Origin: Hydra vulgaris
Taxonomy: Eukaryota; Cnidaria; Hydrozoa; Anthoathecata; Hydridae
DNA: 64,000 bases
Assembly: GCF_038396675.1 (NCBI RefSeq)
Contig: NC_088930.1
Coordinates: 35,522,001-35,586,000, forward strand
Reading direction: 5' to 3'
Positions 36,838-48,978 of this stretch are shown here, piece after piece. Within the stretch, counting starts at the first letter, position 1. Each line of letters starts with the position of its first letter. Position numbers and translations under genes: made by a program. Below the pieces are notes generated by a model. It was not told the DNA's origin, searched no databases, and saw only the letters and a program-made list of their open reading frames with translations.

Positions 36838-37969
36838 GGGGTCGTCCATAAAGTACGTACGCCAAAAATTTTGAAATTTGACACCCCCCCCCTCCCCCCT
36901 GTTGCCATGCGTACTTTTATGTCCCCACCCCCCCTTAAAAGTACGTACGTTTCTCAAATACCCCCCCTCAAATATCCCCCCCTCCATCCCTCTTTTATTT
37001 TTTTTTTCCTAATAAAAAAGTTTAATTAAAAAAAAAAAAGACGGAGGGTACCTTAGATACTTTATACGACCCCAAAGCTCTTTGTTTGCGCATTTTGAAA
37101 ACGTCTTTGAGTATATATGCAAATAATAATTTATGTAAATTTAAAATTTTGTAATGATAAGTGCGTATTAAGGCGAGAGGTAAATGCGGCGGCAATAGTC
37201 ATCGGAGATCCAGATTCGATTCCTGGTGAAATCCAAGTAAAACTTTTTTTTGCTTTAATAACGAATCAAATGTAAATAAACTATACTTAGGGTGGATGTT
37301 TTTTTCAGGCACCCCTCTTTAGTAAGTAAAAAACGAGTCTTAGGTGAGATCAGTAATATTGAAAACAAAGGGTAAAACCCAGTGGGAGAGGGCAACAGCA
37401 AATTTTGTCCCCTTTTGCTAATTAAAGAAGCTTTTTATTTTAGCAAAACCTAGCGGTCAAATTTGGAAGATTTTGAGACGCCATTGACACGTTTTTTTTA
37501 GGGGTGACTCCGTCGCATCAATTACGGCCCTCAGGTCTTACTCAGGGCCGTAATTGATGCAGTTTGCCTCCCCCCTTCCCTGCCCAAACGTGAGGGAAAT
37601 ATGTAGCAAAATTTTTAACTTTAACATCTAAAACTAAATTTAAATTTATTGACAGATTTTAATTTTTGTAGAAAAATATTGTAAATTACAAAAAAGTTAT
37701 GACCATGCAAAATTTACATCCCTCTTATTTTGGGGGTCGGGAGGGTAAGCATTTTAAGGCTTTTTATTCACAGGCCTCCGCCATCCCGATATTTTGCAAG
37801 GCCTCCTCATTTGGCATAGGTATAAACAAGAATTAATTGTGATAAATTAGAAAATCGAAGTACGTACTTTTAAATTAAACCCTCCCCCCCCCCTTCCATA
37901 CGCTTTCGTACGCTTTTTGAAGACCTCCCCCCTCCCCCCTATGAGCGTACGTACTTTATGGACGACCCC
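36838..37969. mobile_element. Harbinger-like MITE with TTA target duplication
   Basis: The ends GGGGTCGTCCATAAAGTACG (36838) and the complement ending 37969 form perfect TIRs of at least 24 bp, flanked by TTA on both sides (36835-36837, 37970-37972). A 3-bp TTA duplication is typical of PIF/Harbinger and related elements. Subterminal C-runs are present. Inside are a strong hairpin at about 37514-37560 (GCATCAATTACGGCCCT and complement) and a B-box-like GATTCGATTCC near 37213. No transposase. Confidence 0.75.
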
Positions 37970-37972
37970 TTA

Positions 37973-39563
37973 CCTTACCATATTCATTACAACATTTTTT
38001 TTTTTTGGAATTTTTGATTTGTAATAAAATTTCGAATTTGATTTGTAATAAAAATTCGAATTTTTACGTTGTGATAAAATTAAACCTGCTGACACATTTT
38101 ATATATATATATTTATCTTACCCACATTCATTATTAGCAATTGCGTAATAGTAAGGAAGCAGTGATATTGTGATTACCATAATAATATAACAACTGCTTT
38201 TGTGAGTAGTCAAGTTTGACTGCTTTTTGTTCAATTTATACTGCCAATTAATAACGTATTTTGAGTTTAAACAAAACTAATTCTATGTGTTAATCTTGAT
38301 TATTGTTATTATGTATTATTAAAAACCTTGGTATATTAGTATAAAAGACCATCAGCAATGTTTCACAACTTATTTCAGTTCAACAATATAGTTAGACATT
38401 ATATAGTTTAGATTAGTAATATCATAACCATGGTTATAGTTTACATTATACGAGAACCTGAAATAGGAGTACAAGTAGTACTCCAAATTTTAGAAAAAAT
38501 TGATAAGTCAAAAAAAAAGTAGTAATATTTCACAGCGTCCGTTGGTAGGTCTTTTTGTGTACGATTACTTGGATGAAGATCGTAAGGATGGCTGGGATTA
38601 AGAAAAACTTTAGTGTTAATTAATTAAACGGCATCTCATTTATTACTCGTTAAGGTTTGTGAAATGTAAAAATTCACATGAAAAAGTGTCACACTGCTTT
38701 ACTCGTTTTTCTAAAAAAAAACTTAAACTAAATCGAAACTTTTAAAATAAAGCAAATCAATTTCATCATCTCTTTTTTTCAAAGTATTTAATGACGAACT
38801 TGAAGAGTGTTTTTTGTTTTAAGGTTTTGTTCGTTATCGCTTATATGTTTCCTTATTATATATTGTGGCAGTTTTTTTTTAGTTTTTTTCGAAATTACGA
38901 TTTAACTTATTCAAGTTTCTAACAAAAAATAACTTATTAGTAAAGTATTACTAAGCAAGATTGGCCTAATTTTGTATAAAAATACTTGTGTTCTAATTAA
39001 CAGTCTATATAAATTCTTTTACGTTAGTTTTAAATACGTATGGATTGCGTTAGTTTTAAATAAGTATGGATTGTAAATTTAAAATTGCGAGGAGACAACT
39101 TAATTTAATTCTACAGTAGACAAATGTAGATATGGATTAAAGATTACTTATCGAAAATCTGTAGTAAAAAGTTCATTAGACCTGTTGGGCTTTTTCAGTT
39201 AACAAAAACGAGACAATACAAAATCGATCATAATTTTTTATAACAGTTTTATTATTTATAATTTTTTTTTCTTTACATTGATTTTACTTAGTTGCTACAT
39301 TATAATTTTAGTTTTGATGCAAACTAGAGTTGTTAAACGGAAGATTTCGTACAATTCCGGAAAAAATAAAATTCTTTTGGAAGGATATTGAGACTTAGGA
39401 TTATTTTTTTTCGTACCGAATTTTACTAAACAAAAAAACCCGTCGATGTTCATTTCGAAAATGCTACTTACAAAATGTAGCCTTTCGCAAGTTGAATTAC
39501 GAAATAAAACTATTTTGCTACATACGAAAGTAGCGCTTACGAAAGTCGCACTCTTTCGCTTAA
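37973..39563. other. Gene-free AT-rich region
   Basis: No coding sequence recognised. A short TA/ATAT run lies near 38100. The 75-codon frame at 39446-39673 starts in repeats such as TACGAAA and runs into the Transib end, so it is not a gene. Confidence 0.45.
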
Positions 39564-39568
39564 CGACC

Positions 39569-42500
39569 CACAGTCGGACGAAATCCCGATTTTGTGGCCA
39601 AAATTCCCAAATTACCTACATGAGGGTTTTCGAGGTTGCTGATTTGATGTCAGATTTAAAAAATTTAAAATAGCGGTTCCAATATGGCGGCCAAAACTGT
39701 TCATACGTTGAAAATATGAAATCTAATTTAGTTTGGTTTTTGAGGTCATTGCTTATGATTCAGGACTTAAATTATTACAAAAACATTGTAAAATTATTTC
39801 CAAATTTATACTATTATTAAAAAAACAGAAATTTGTAAATTTAATTTTATTATTTTTTATAAACTGGTAAAAGATTAAGTCACATATATGTAAAAAAATT
39901 GTTTGTTAAATCCTAGTAACAAAAATCACGTATGACATATTCATCAATAATCAAATCATTCGATTCGGAATCTGATGTTGAACCACTTGTATCTAAATCG
40001 GAATTGTTCCTTGTCTCTTGTCTGGTGACTTCAGGTTGTTGTAACAATTGTATAGCTTCTTGATGTAGATATTTTGCCGGTCTCTGGGGCAATTTCCTGA
40101 TGCTCGAGAGAAATGGATCTGATATTAATAAGAGCCTATTAAAAATGTCTCTCATATTCAATTCTCTTGAGCATTTTCTTGAATGATGTAATCTGAAGTT
40201 TTTAATGTCCTTATTGCGTGACTCTTGGTCATCTTCAGAAAGTTGTCCAATCGGTAAAACGACTTATTTTACAATTTTAGCTCCATGGATCAACACTTTA
40301 TGTACAGATGTAGGCATGTCATACCACGGATATAAAGCAACAAATAAATGAGCAGTATTTACACAATAGTCTTTGAATTTTTCATCATCTATATCAAGCC
40401 CGCTCGAAATTACCTGCAAAATAACATGAAATCAGTGAATTAAATTTTCATCGACTCCTGTTATTTCAGCAGATATAGCAGCATTTTGAAATAAGCGGCG
40501 CGCTGTATTTCCATCGTTAGAGCTTCCATATCCTGGCTTTGGTCGATCAACGATAAGCCCCAGTTTTATCCTAAATTGAATTTATTTTATTTGAATTTAG
40601 TATTTCTTCCTTACGTATTTTCACATTCTTTTTATCTTCCTCTCGACAAGCTTGCCACTTTTTAGTCGTCAGCTTATACGACACATGCAAATATCACTCG
40701 AAAAAACGAATCCATGCATGGAATGCAGATATGCCAAATCTTAAATTATCTGTAGTAATGCCTATTTTTATAATGTTGTTGATGTCATTAAGTTCTTTAG
40801 AGGAAGCTTTGCACAGAAAGCAGCGTTGTGCACAAATGGTACCAGTAACTGCATTACAGACTTTACCGTCTATTATCGTTAAGGACATACAATAAGTTAC
40901 TGAAATGGATTTTTCATTTTGTTCATTAGCATATGGTGCAAGACCCTCAATCTGCAGTTCATTGTCGGTAAATTTTTTTAATGTTGACTGTACATCTTCA
41001 TGTACAAACTGCAATCGTATTGGTCTGCAGAATCGCGGAGATGATGGTCTAGGATTTTTCCACACAATAGTTGCTTCACCCGTCTCGTGATTGTTGTGTA
41101 TTAATTGTAATGGTGCAAGAGAAGTATAAAAAATGCTTTCATTAGATTTTCCAGTCTCAGTAAATTTTTGTTTATAAACACTTTGACCGCTGCTTTCATC
41201 ACATCCCCATTTACAGTGAAGGTCTAATTTTTGCAGAATCTCCGGATTTAGAGTATCAGTGACATCAGCCTGAAGTTGTATAATTCTAGATGTGGTATGA
41301 TCAAGTAAAGCCTGTAGTTCAATTTGTGCGCACGACTCACTAACAGGTGTGTACACAACTGATGAATAACAACGTTTTTTTGCTTTTTCTACTTCAATGT
41401 ATGATAGGTATAATTTTTATTTATGTGCTCTAGCTACATTTCTTGATAATTGATAAGAGTGCTTTGATTCTCCTTTCTCGATCATTAAAGAAAGTGCTTT
41501 GTCTGGGGTTAAAGGCATTTTGTGAACGAACAGCGGATATATATTTTAAGGCTCTTGTTGGGGTTGTTAACGTAATCTTTAACAACTTGAGCAACATGTA
41601 CTTGACCAGAAGTCCTTGAACTCATTTGAGCAGCATATGCCAATTCTTCTGTAGAGAAAGTAGAACGTACTTCCTGAGTCTTTCACCGCTTTGATCTATC
41701 ACTAGATGAAGCAAAGGATTGCGAAGGTCGCCCACATGTTCCTTTTTTATTATCATTCTTTACAATCTTCTCAGGTGTTGTGCATTCATTATTGGATAAT
41801 TTTGAAAATTGTACGGTGCCCTTCAACTATTCTTCATTTTATTTCAGAAAAAACTCTTCCCATGTTCCTGATCCTCTCTATCTCGATCGAAAATTTGCAA
41901 ATTACCGTGATAAAGGCATTTCATCCTCGCCTGCTTGTATCACGCGTTTTTTTGAAAATTGCATCTGTCAAAACATCAATGATGAAATTATATTCATTTT
42001 TTAAACTGTCTTTCACCATAAAGAATATATCTTTTATTGATAATTCCATATTTGAAGATTTGGAAGACTCTAAAAAAAATACAGTTATAACTGCTGGGAG
42101 TTCTTGAGGACTGTTTTATAAAATTTTGAGATTATCATAAAACGGAACAAAAAGTAACTTGTAAAGCATATATTTAAGATAATAAATAATTGTATTAAAA
42201 TGTAATTAGTGCCATTAAATAATGTTAATTTACTAATTTCCATGACCATTATAAGACATAGTAAGACGAGCGTAGTGTAACATTAATCTATTAACATAGA
42301 TTAATGTCGCACCACGCATTCCTCCATAAAACTAGTCTCACTTTTAAAATGGCACTCAATGGCAGCCAGTTTTTTAATATGTTATATTTAACACTATGCA
42401 CAATCAATTCCTTGTCGAAAGAAGGTGGATAACCGCGGTTTAATTTTTAAAAGTACATTATAAAATCAATTTTAGATAAACTAAGTTTAAAATAAAAATA

Positions 42501-42883
42501 AGTTTACAATTTTTTATGTTTACTCGTCGCGCGATTTAAATATTAAAAAAAATAAAATTAGCAATAACTGTGCATAACCATATATTCTACATACCTCCAG
42601 AAAGTTATTCCATCTTGCGGAATTCCAATTGAAATAGTTCCTATAGTTTAACAGCACTTTAAAACAGGCAAGATTTTTTCGACGTGTCCACTTGTTTAGT
42701 GCGTACCGAACGGAGGCTAAATGTCAATTGTAGTCCAGGCCACCCTAGAGCAGGTATATACCTGCCCTGTCCGGAATTTTGTTCTAGGACTATCTGTAAA
42801 CAAGATCTGAACGTAAACAGACGAAAATATAAAACTCAAAAATTTGACTTTTGGCAACAAAATCAGAATTTAGTCCCACGATG
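39569..42883. mobile_element. Transib (RAG1-related) DNA transposon, degraded
   Basis: The 3,315-bp element has ends that are inverted and aligned over about 45 bp. The left starts CACAGTCGGACGAAAT. The right, read inward, starts CATCGTGGGACTAAAT. Both continue with GATTTTGT(G/T)GCCAAAA. Flanks are CGACC (39564-39568) and CGACG (42884-42888), a near-perfect 5-bp GC-rich duplication as expected for Transib. The length is typical for the superfamily. The transposase inside is on the minus strand and broken (separate entry). A hairpin (ACATTAATCTA and complement, 42272-42309) lies upstream of the coding region. Confidence 0.82.
39913..42107 (-). pseudogene. Transib transposase pseudogene (RAG1 core-like)
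   Basis: Reading downward from about 42107: a variable N-terminal part; KKGTCGRPSQSFASSSDRSK near 41700; EELAYAAQMSSRTSGQVHVA; then the 220-codon ORF 41356-40694. That ORF has LQALLDHTTSR, KWGCDESSGQSVYKQKF (first catalytic Asp), KNPRPSSPRFCRPIRLQF, and CFLCKA in a RAG1-like Cys-x-x-Cys position. ISAFHAWIRFFE follows. After a frameshift near 40561 the frame gives RPKPGYGSSNDGNTARRLF (second Asp candidate, compare RAG1 CDIGNAAEFY) and PIGQLSEDDQESRNKDIKNF (Glu aligned with RAG1 ESGNK). The C-terminal ORF is 40161-39913. At least three nonsense codons and one frameshift: not functional. RAG1 alignments are by eye. Confidence 0.82.
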
Positions 42884-43935
42884 CGACGTTTTGTCAATAA
42901 GTCAATAAAAAAATTTTGTTGGTCAAACGGATATAATTGTAAAAAATAAAATTTTTATATACCATAATGTTTATAATTAAAAGTTATTTTCAGAATTGCA
43001 ACATATGGAGATTTTGAGGTTTTATTTTTTAAAATAATAACAAAAAACCAAATTTCTATCGAAACAAAACCCTTTCGCACCGCAACTTGCGAAACAGTTC
43101 TTAAGAGCCGTTTTTTCTAAGAATCAGGCAAATTCCTGAAACTGTGGAAGTGACCTCCTCCAAATTGCTTGAATTTTTTATATATTGATCAGAATATAGA
43201 AAAAACCTGTTGGGGAAAAAAAAAATTTTCAAAAATGTTTCGTTCACTCGGAATCTGGGCTTAAATTTTTGAGATTTTTTTAAACATTTTTAGAAATTTA
43301 GTTTTTGCCACCTTTGAACCCATTTTTTTGGCAAGGCAAAAAGTTGCACATAGCTTTTGTAGTTAATATCAGACGTAACCCAAAAGCTCTCTCCAAAAAA
43401 TATAAAAAAGTTGCGTGACACTGTGCGGTTGGCTAATTATCATAGTTCAAAAGTACAAAACCAATCACTTTTGTCAACTTTTAATCGGAGTTAATTCTAG
43501 CGGCGAAGTGTTGCACACAATTTTTCTTTTAGGATTTGAAATTATCAAAGGTATTGAGTCTAAAAATGCAAAGAAAGTTATGTGATACCTAAGGCCTATT
43601 AATATATTAAGGCTTGAAATTGGAAAAAAATGTTTTAGTATACTTACAAAATGAACCATTACGGCAGAGGCGCTTAGTTTTGTAAAAATGTAAACATATC
43701 CAACTGTCAATACAAAAAGGTCCTAACATAATAATAAAAAAAATTCGTGTGATTTTGTCACACGCATGATATAACATGAATTAAAAACTGAACAAAAATC
43801 TAACATCAAGATAACTATATTGCTAATTAAATAAAACATAAATCAAACATTTAAATGTTTTTCCATTTAAAAGTTAGTTTTTCATTTATTAATAGAGTCA
43901 TTTACACACATTATCCACCACATCACACATAATTT

Positions 43936-46900
43936 CTACTCTGCTGCAGTAAGTTTCTCTAAGAATAATGATATGACTGTATTATAGTCTTCTTCGGATA
44001 ATGAATAATCGCCACAACCACTGATTAGAAAAGGAGCATTTACTAAACAGATAATTTTATCAGTTTGGTTATTTATCTCCTCGGTAGTAACTGGCCAGCG
44101 AAAAGTATTCTTCTCTTGCCCGTTAATCATACAATTAACTCTGATCCCAGTTATAGATACCTAAAAGTATTAGCGCAACATTTAAAATAATATAATAAAG
44201 AGTTTATGATTTGTTTAATTTTGCTTACATTCAATAAAACTTGTAAAGTCTTATATAATGTCATTCTGAAATTATTTTTACATTTTATTTATATTCCTTT
44301 TATTTTAGAGCACTGTTTTGTAAAACAAAATAAAAACTTGAAACTAATATATACTTTAAATAATATTACCTCCACAATATATCCAATATTTTATTGTTTT
44401 TCATATGCAACAGCAACCCAATCATTCACTTTCCATACAAGACAAATTTCTTTTGCAAGATTGGCGATGTCTTCCTCATATTTATTATCATCTTCATTGT
44501 CTCCTGCCAGATTAAAGTCATCATTTTCGCCATAAACTTCTTTGTTATCGTTAACCTGACTATTTTCATTATTTTCTGTTGTCGGTTCTACCAGCTTACC
44601 TTTTCTTTTCAGGTTACTAAATCTATAACAATATCAATTGTACATATTTTTAAACATATGTAAACAAACACACAAAATTATAACTTTCACCTAAATTTTA
44701 ATTTCATATTTGTAAAAGAACTATTTAACAGTCAGAAACATAATCTAATTTGCAAAAGTTTTGATAGCAACAATGCCTACCTTGAAAATAAAGATCTTAT
44801 CTGTTGGCTAGTTACATATTGATCAGGCGGAAGTTCTCTCCTCAGCTGCATGTGAACCTGCTCAGGGCTCATTTTATTACCTGATTCTTCTCGACGAATA
44901 AAGTATTTATACAACAGTTCTTTCTGCTGATTTGAAAATCTAAAAGAACTTCGAACTGGTAATGCCCAACCTTGCAATAGAAAAATGTTCATGCAATGTG
45001 GTTTGTCTTTTACGGAAGCACTGTTAGAGGATGAAGAAATTGGCATATTTAGTTGTGAAGTAATTTTCATCTTATGAACAAACGAGTTGCGAACTTTATC
45101 CAATGATGTTAATGATTTCGGAACTGTATGAAGACCGGATAGCATGTGTTCTTCTAACTCAGCATCGCTTTCAAATGATAAAGTACAATTCATTTCAGTG
45201 CAAAATCTTAATGAATATAATTGCCTGTCACTTCTTTTCTATTTTTCCTTAAGTGACTTGTTACGCTTAATTGAATTATCTGTTTTGCTATATGGCAACA
45301 ACAACTTAATCGAGGGTTGAATTTTAAGATTTCCATACTCTTGTTCAATTCCCTTACCGATATTGAAATAACGCCACATCTTCATACTTTTCTCACCAAA
45401 CTCAAATGAGTGATAGTTGCTAATGTTCTTAATCTTTGGTCCAGTAACTACAGTTTTATCATTGCTAATTTGAGCAATTGCTACTTTTGCATCTTTAGCG
45501 CCAAAACTATAATGCATAGCCTTGTGTATATCTTCAGCAGTCAAAAGATTATTACCAGAGTCAACGTAACTCCTTAAAATTGTCTTTACAACTGCACTCT
45601 CCCTGTCACATTGATCTTTTCCACAACAGGGTTCATTATAATCATATCTCAGCAACTTTATATCTCTCTCTTTGCATACAATGTAGATTGCTTCAGCTGA
45701 AAGATTTCCCTGATAGCAGCCGGCATTATCAGATTTGGTAAACATTTTCTTGATATGCGGTTGATCAATTCTGAATTGGTCTAAAACTGCAGTGGCTAAC
45801 GAAACAACATCACCTATTCCCTGATCACACCTATACATTGAAGTAAATTAAACACGTTTGAATAACTTTCCTGCTATTTTTATGAAGAATATATCCACAT
45901 GTAAACTCATTCCTTTCTTGCCAAAATACTCTCTTTGGCCCTCTCTGTATCGAACCGGAAGAATTTTTTGACAAAAATCTTGAAGCCAGAAAGCAGTTTC
46001 ATCGTTTAATTGCTTAAAAGCTTCGATTTTTGCCTTTTTCTGTTGAGAATCTCTCATCAGGTGTTTTATGTAGTTGAATACATCCTTTACAGCAATTTCC
46101 AAATCATAAATAGAATCAGCATCGTCAGAATTTTGAATTGTTAGTTCTTTGATCATCTCGATAGCTTTGCACAAATCATAGCAATCGGCACATACCACTT
46201 CTGATATCTCTGTGTTGGATTGAAGATTTTTTTCAGATGGATCTGATAAGGCATGTTTTGAGCTATGAGAAGAAATGTTTGAGTCATTGACACTACAATT
46301 GGTTTGATAACTTGTTTTCAAATACCTTTTTCCTTTTTCAAGGGCAGCTTCGAGAGATTTAGAACTAAATCTTTGTGCCAATTTTTGTAATGTTTGAAAA
46401 CCATTCATGCCTGAAGCAGTAACATCATCTAATCCAGCTAAGCTTTTTCGACTTGAAGGTTTTATTGCATGCAATACTTTCCACAAACTTGAATCAGATA
46501 ATGGTATATAATTGTTTTCACTACAACTTTTTCGATAGAACATGATAGCGTGGCTATATTTTGTCGTCAGTATTGCATGCACTATCTTTTGTTCTTCACC
46601 GCTGTCGTATTTTAATTTGGTTATTCCATAAGCAACATCATGCAAAATACCGCTTGTAAATATAAAGTCTAAGAAATGTTCACACTTTGTTTGATCAAGA
46701 CTAGATCGGACGAATACTTTCTTCTCTGGAAATGCCAACCCTTTATGAGATGCATGCCATTTTCTTGCTGTTTCTATACGATGTTTGGTACACTCAAATG
46801 TGTTCATTATAAACTTTTTGGTATACTTGGTATGGTCTAATAATGAGAGGATAACTAACTTTCCCATGGAATCACTTTGCTTATATACTTTCTGAGCACG

Positions 46901-48040
46901 AATTATTTCAATTGGGAGAGGGCTATTTATTTCATCAACATTTTAACTGTTAAGAAAATCTATAAGTATTTCCTCTTGTCCAGGAGCAACAGCTTCCGCA
47001 AATTTTTTCTTTAATAAGTTTTCTAGGCGAACATACTTGCGTTTTAACTTATCTTAAGCAGTATCTTCCAGATATTCGAACTTCCTTTTTAATCTAAATT
47101 TTATTGGACTTGCATTAAGAACCTCAGTTACACTCTCACGGCTTCTTAGAGATTCGTCCAAAATCTCCTGTGAAACATTAATTTCACCGGGATCAAATTC
47201 TTCATCTGGAGTAGCAGGTGTCATATATGTTTGTTCTTGTTGTGTTTGTGTTTCTGTACATAAATTGGTGTTTTCGTTGACTCTAGATAAAGCAGTTTCT
47301 TGCTTTAAATGGGTAAAACACAGCATTGCACCAACTGAAAATACTTCATTGTATCGCTTTGACATTGATATGACGACATGTATTGGTGACGCCCTTAAAG
47401 CGGGAGATTTTTTTCCATTTATATTTGGAAGGTGAGGATGACAGCATGTTTTTGGAGGACTCCATGCAATACCAAACGTGTACCGGTGAAAAGCACATAT
47501 TTGTTCATCCTTTTCAAGATTTCTTTTAAGTCTATTTGCAATAAGTCCATTTTCTTCCCAAATATTATTATCGTTTAATCGCATGACCTAAAAACAATAT
47601 TTTAAACAATTATTAAGTGTGTCATTTAAAGCATTGTTTATAATCTGACTCTTCACGAAAAATGTTTACAAGTTTGAAATACATTGTTGTTATTATTAAA
47701 ATACAATATTGCAAGAGTGTGATTAATTTAGTGATTATTTATTAAAAGAGTGAGGAATTAATTAAAAGAGCTATTTTTTTTTGTTTAAAGAACTTTGTCT
47801 CAAAATCTTATTGCAGAGAAGTTATAAAGTATGTAATTATAAAAATTATATTACAGTCTGCGTAAATTTAAAATACATAATTACCTTTAAGTTGATGAGG
47901 TGTTTCTTAACATCAACATCTCCCAGCTGATGAATGTAGAACATTTTGTTTATAATTTTATGTTTTTTGAATGATCCACAATTTCCTTTTGAAAAGCAAC
48001 AACAGTTTTCATAAAAATATTTGTTTTGTTTCATACTCAA
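43936..48040 (-). pseudogene. Four-exon transposase of the TTAA element
   Basis: Exon 1 is 48040-47885 (Cys-rich CCCFSKGNC, ending HLINLK). Exon 2 is 47587-44781, exon 3 is 44622-44370 and exon 4 is 44160-43936. All three introns (47588-47884, 44623-44780, 44161-44369) have GT..AG and keep frame. Exon 2 has a Cys/His motif (ICAFHRYTFGIAW, KTCCHPHLP), a long helical middle and a DDE-like core. The core reads MSLHVDIFFIK, FTKSDNAGCYQGN, then CCGKDQCDRESAVVK. A C2H2-like finger (CTEMNCTLSFESDAELEEHM) follows. Exon 3 carries VNDWVAVAYEKQ and exon 4 carries KNTFRWPV and ISGCGDYSLSEEDYNTV. In-frame stops near 47054, 46943, 45848, 45239 and 44390 kill it. I know relatives only as unnamed cnidarian proteins. 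Confidence 0.72.
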
Positions 48041-48625
48041 CTAAAAACAAGTTCTATTTATGCAGTACCTATTTCTCAATAGCAATGATAAAATATCTAC
48101 TCTATTTATGCAAATTTTAAAGATCGTTAAAATAAAGTTAAGACATTTTTATGGTAAAGTAAACAACCACCCACTAACTTGTTTCTCCACAATCGTGATA
48201 TCAGCGATTCTTCTTCCATTCGATCACCACAAGTTATTTGGTTATGACGTAAATTTAAATAATTCACTTCTGATCATGTATTGTTTTTTATTATTATTTA
48301 TTTCAATTGTTATGATTTCTATATCATAGTCAGAAACGCTTAAATTTTTTCTTAACATTACGTGCAATGTTTTGTGTAATGCTAAATGCTAATTTTGGAT
48401 GATAGAAATTTTATTGTGAGCGAAAACCTCATTTGTGTGTCCAAAAAAATATCTCTTCGTACTTAATCATTTTTAACAATTTGTACCTTTATTTTTAAAT
48501 TAATATCTAAAGATCACACGAATTTTTTTTATTATTATGTTAGGACCTTTTTGTATTGACAGTTGGATATGTTTACATTTTTACAAAACTAAGCGCCTCT
48601 GCCGTAATGGTTCATTTTGTAAGTA

Positions 48626-48659
<34 letters not shown>

Positions 48660-48978
48660 CTTTCTCTGTTTTAATATAATATAAGATTTTACAACTTCGT
48701 AATATAAAATTTCAATAATAAAAATAAGCAAAACAGATAGGGGCTCAAAGATGATGAGGATGACAGTACGTTATCACAATCTTTTCATAGAGCCCCTATA
48801 ACAAGATTTCAAAAAAATATCGTAATATGTTACAATATGCGTAATAAAATTTCAATAAAATATCGTAATAAAACGCGTAATTCGCTAATAAAATTGATAA
48901 GCAACCAACAAAAGTAGAAATAAAACAAAAACAGATTTATGAGAAATTATTCAAAGTATCATTAACCAAAAACGTTTC

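Noticed and set aside
37183..37236. tRNA gene inside the Harbinger-like element
   Set aside because: Only the B-box-like word fits; arms do not pair convincingly.
41706..42107. 133-codon plus-strand ORF
   Set aside because: The minus strand here carries the N-terminal part of the Transib transposase; the plus frame is its antisense.
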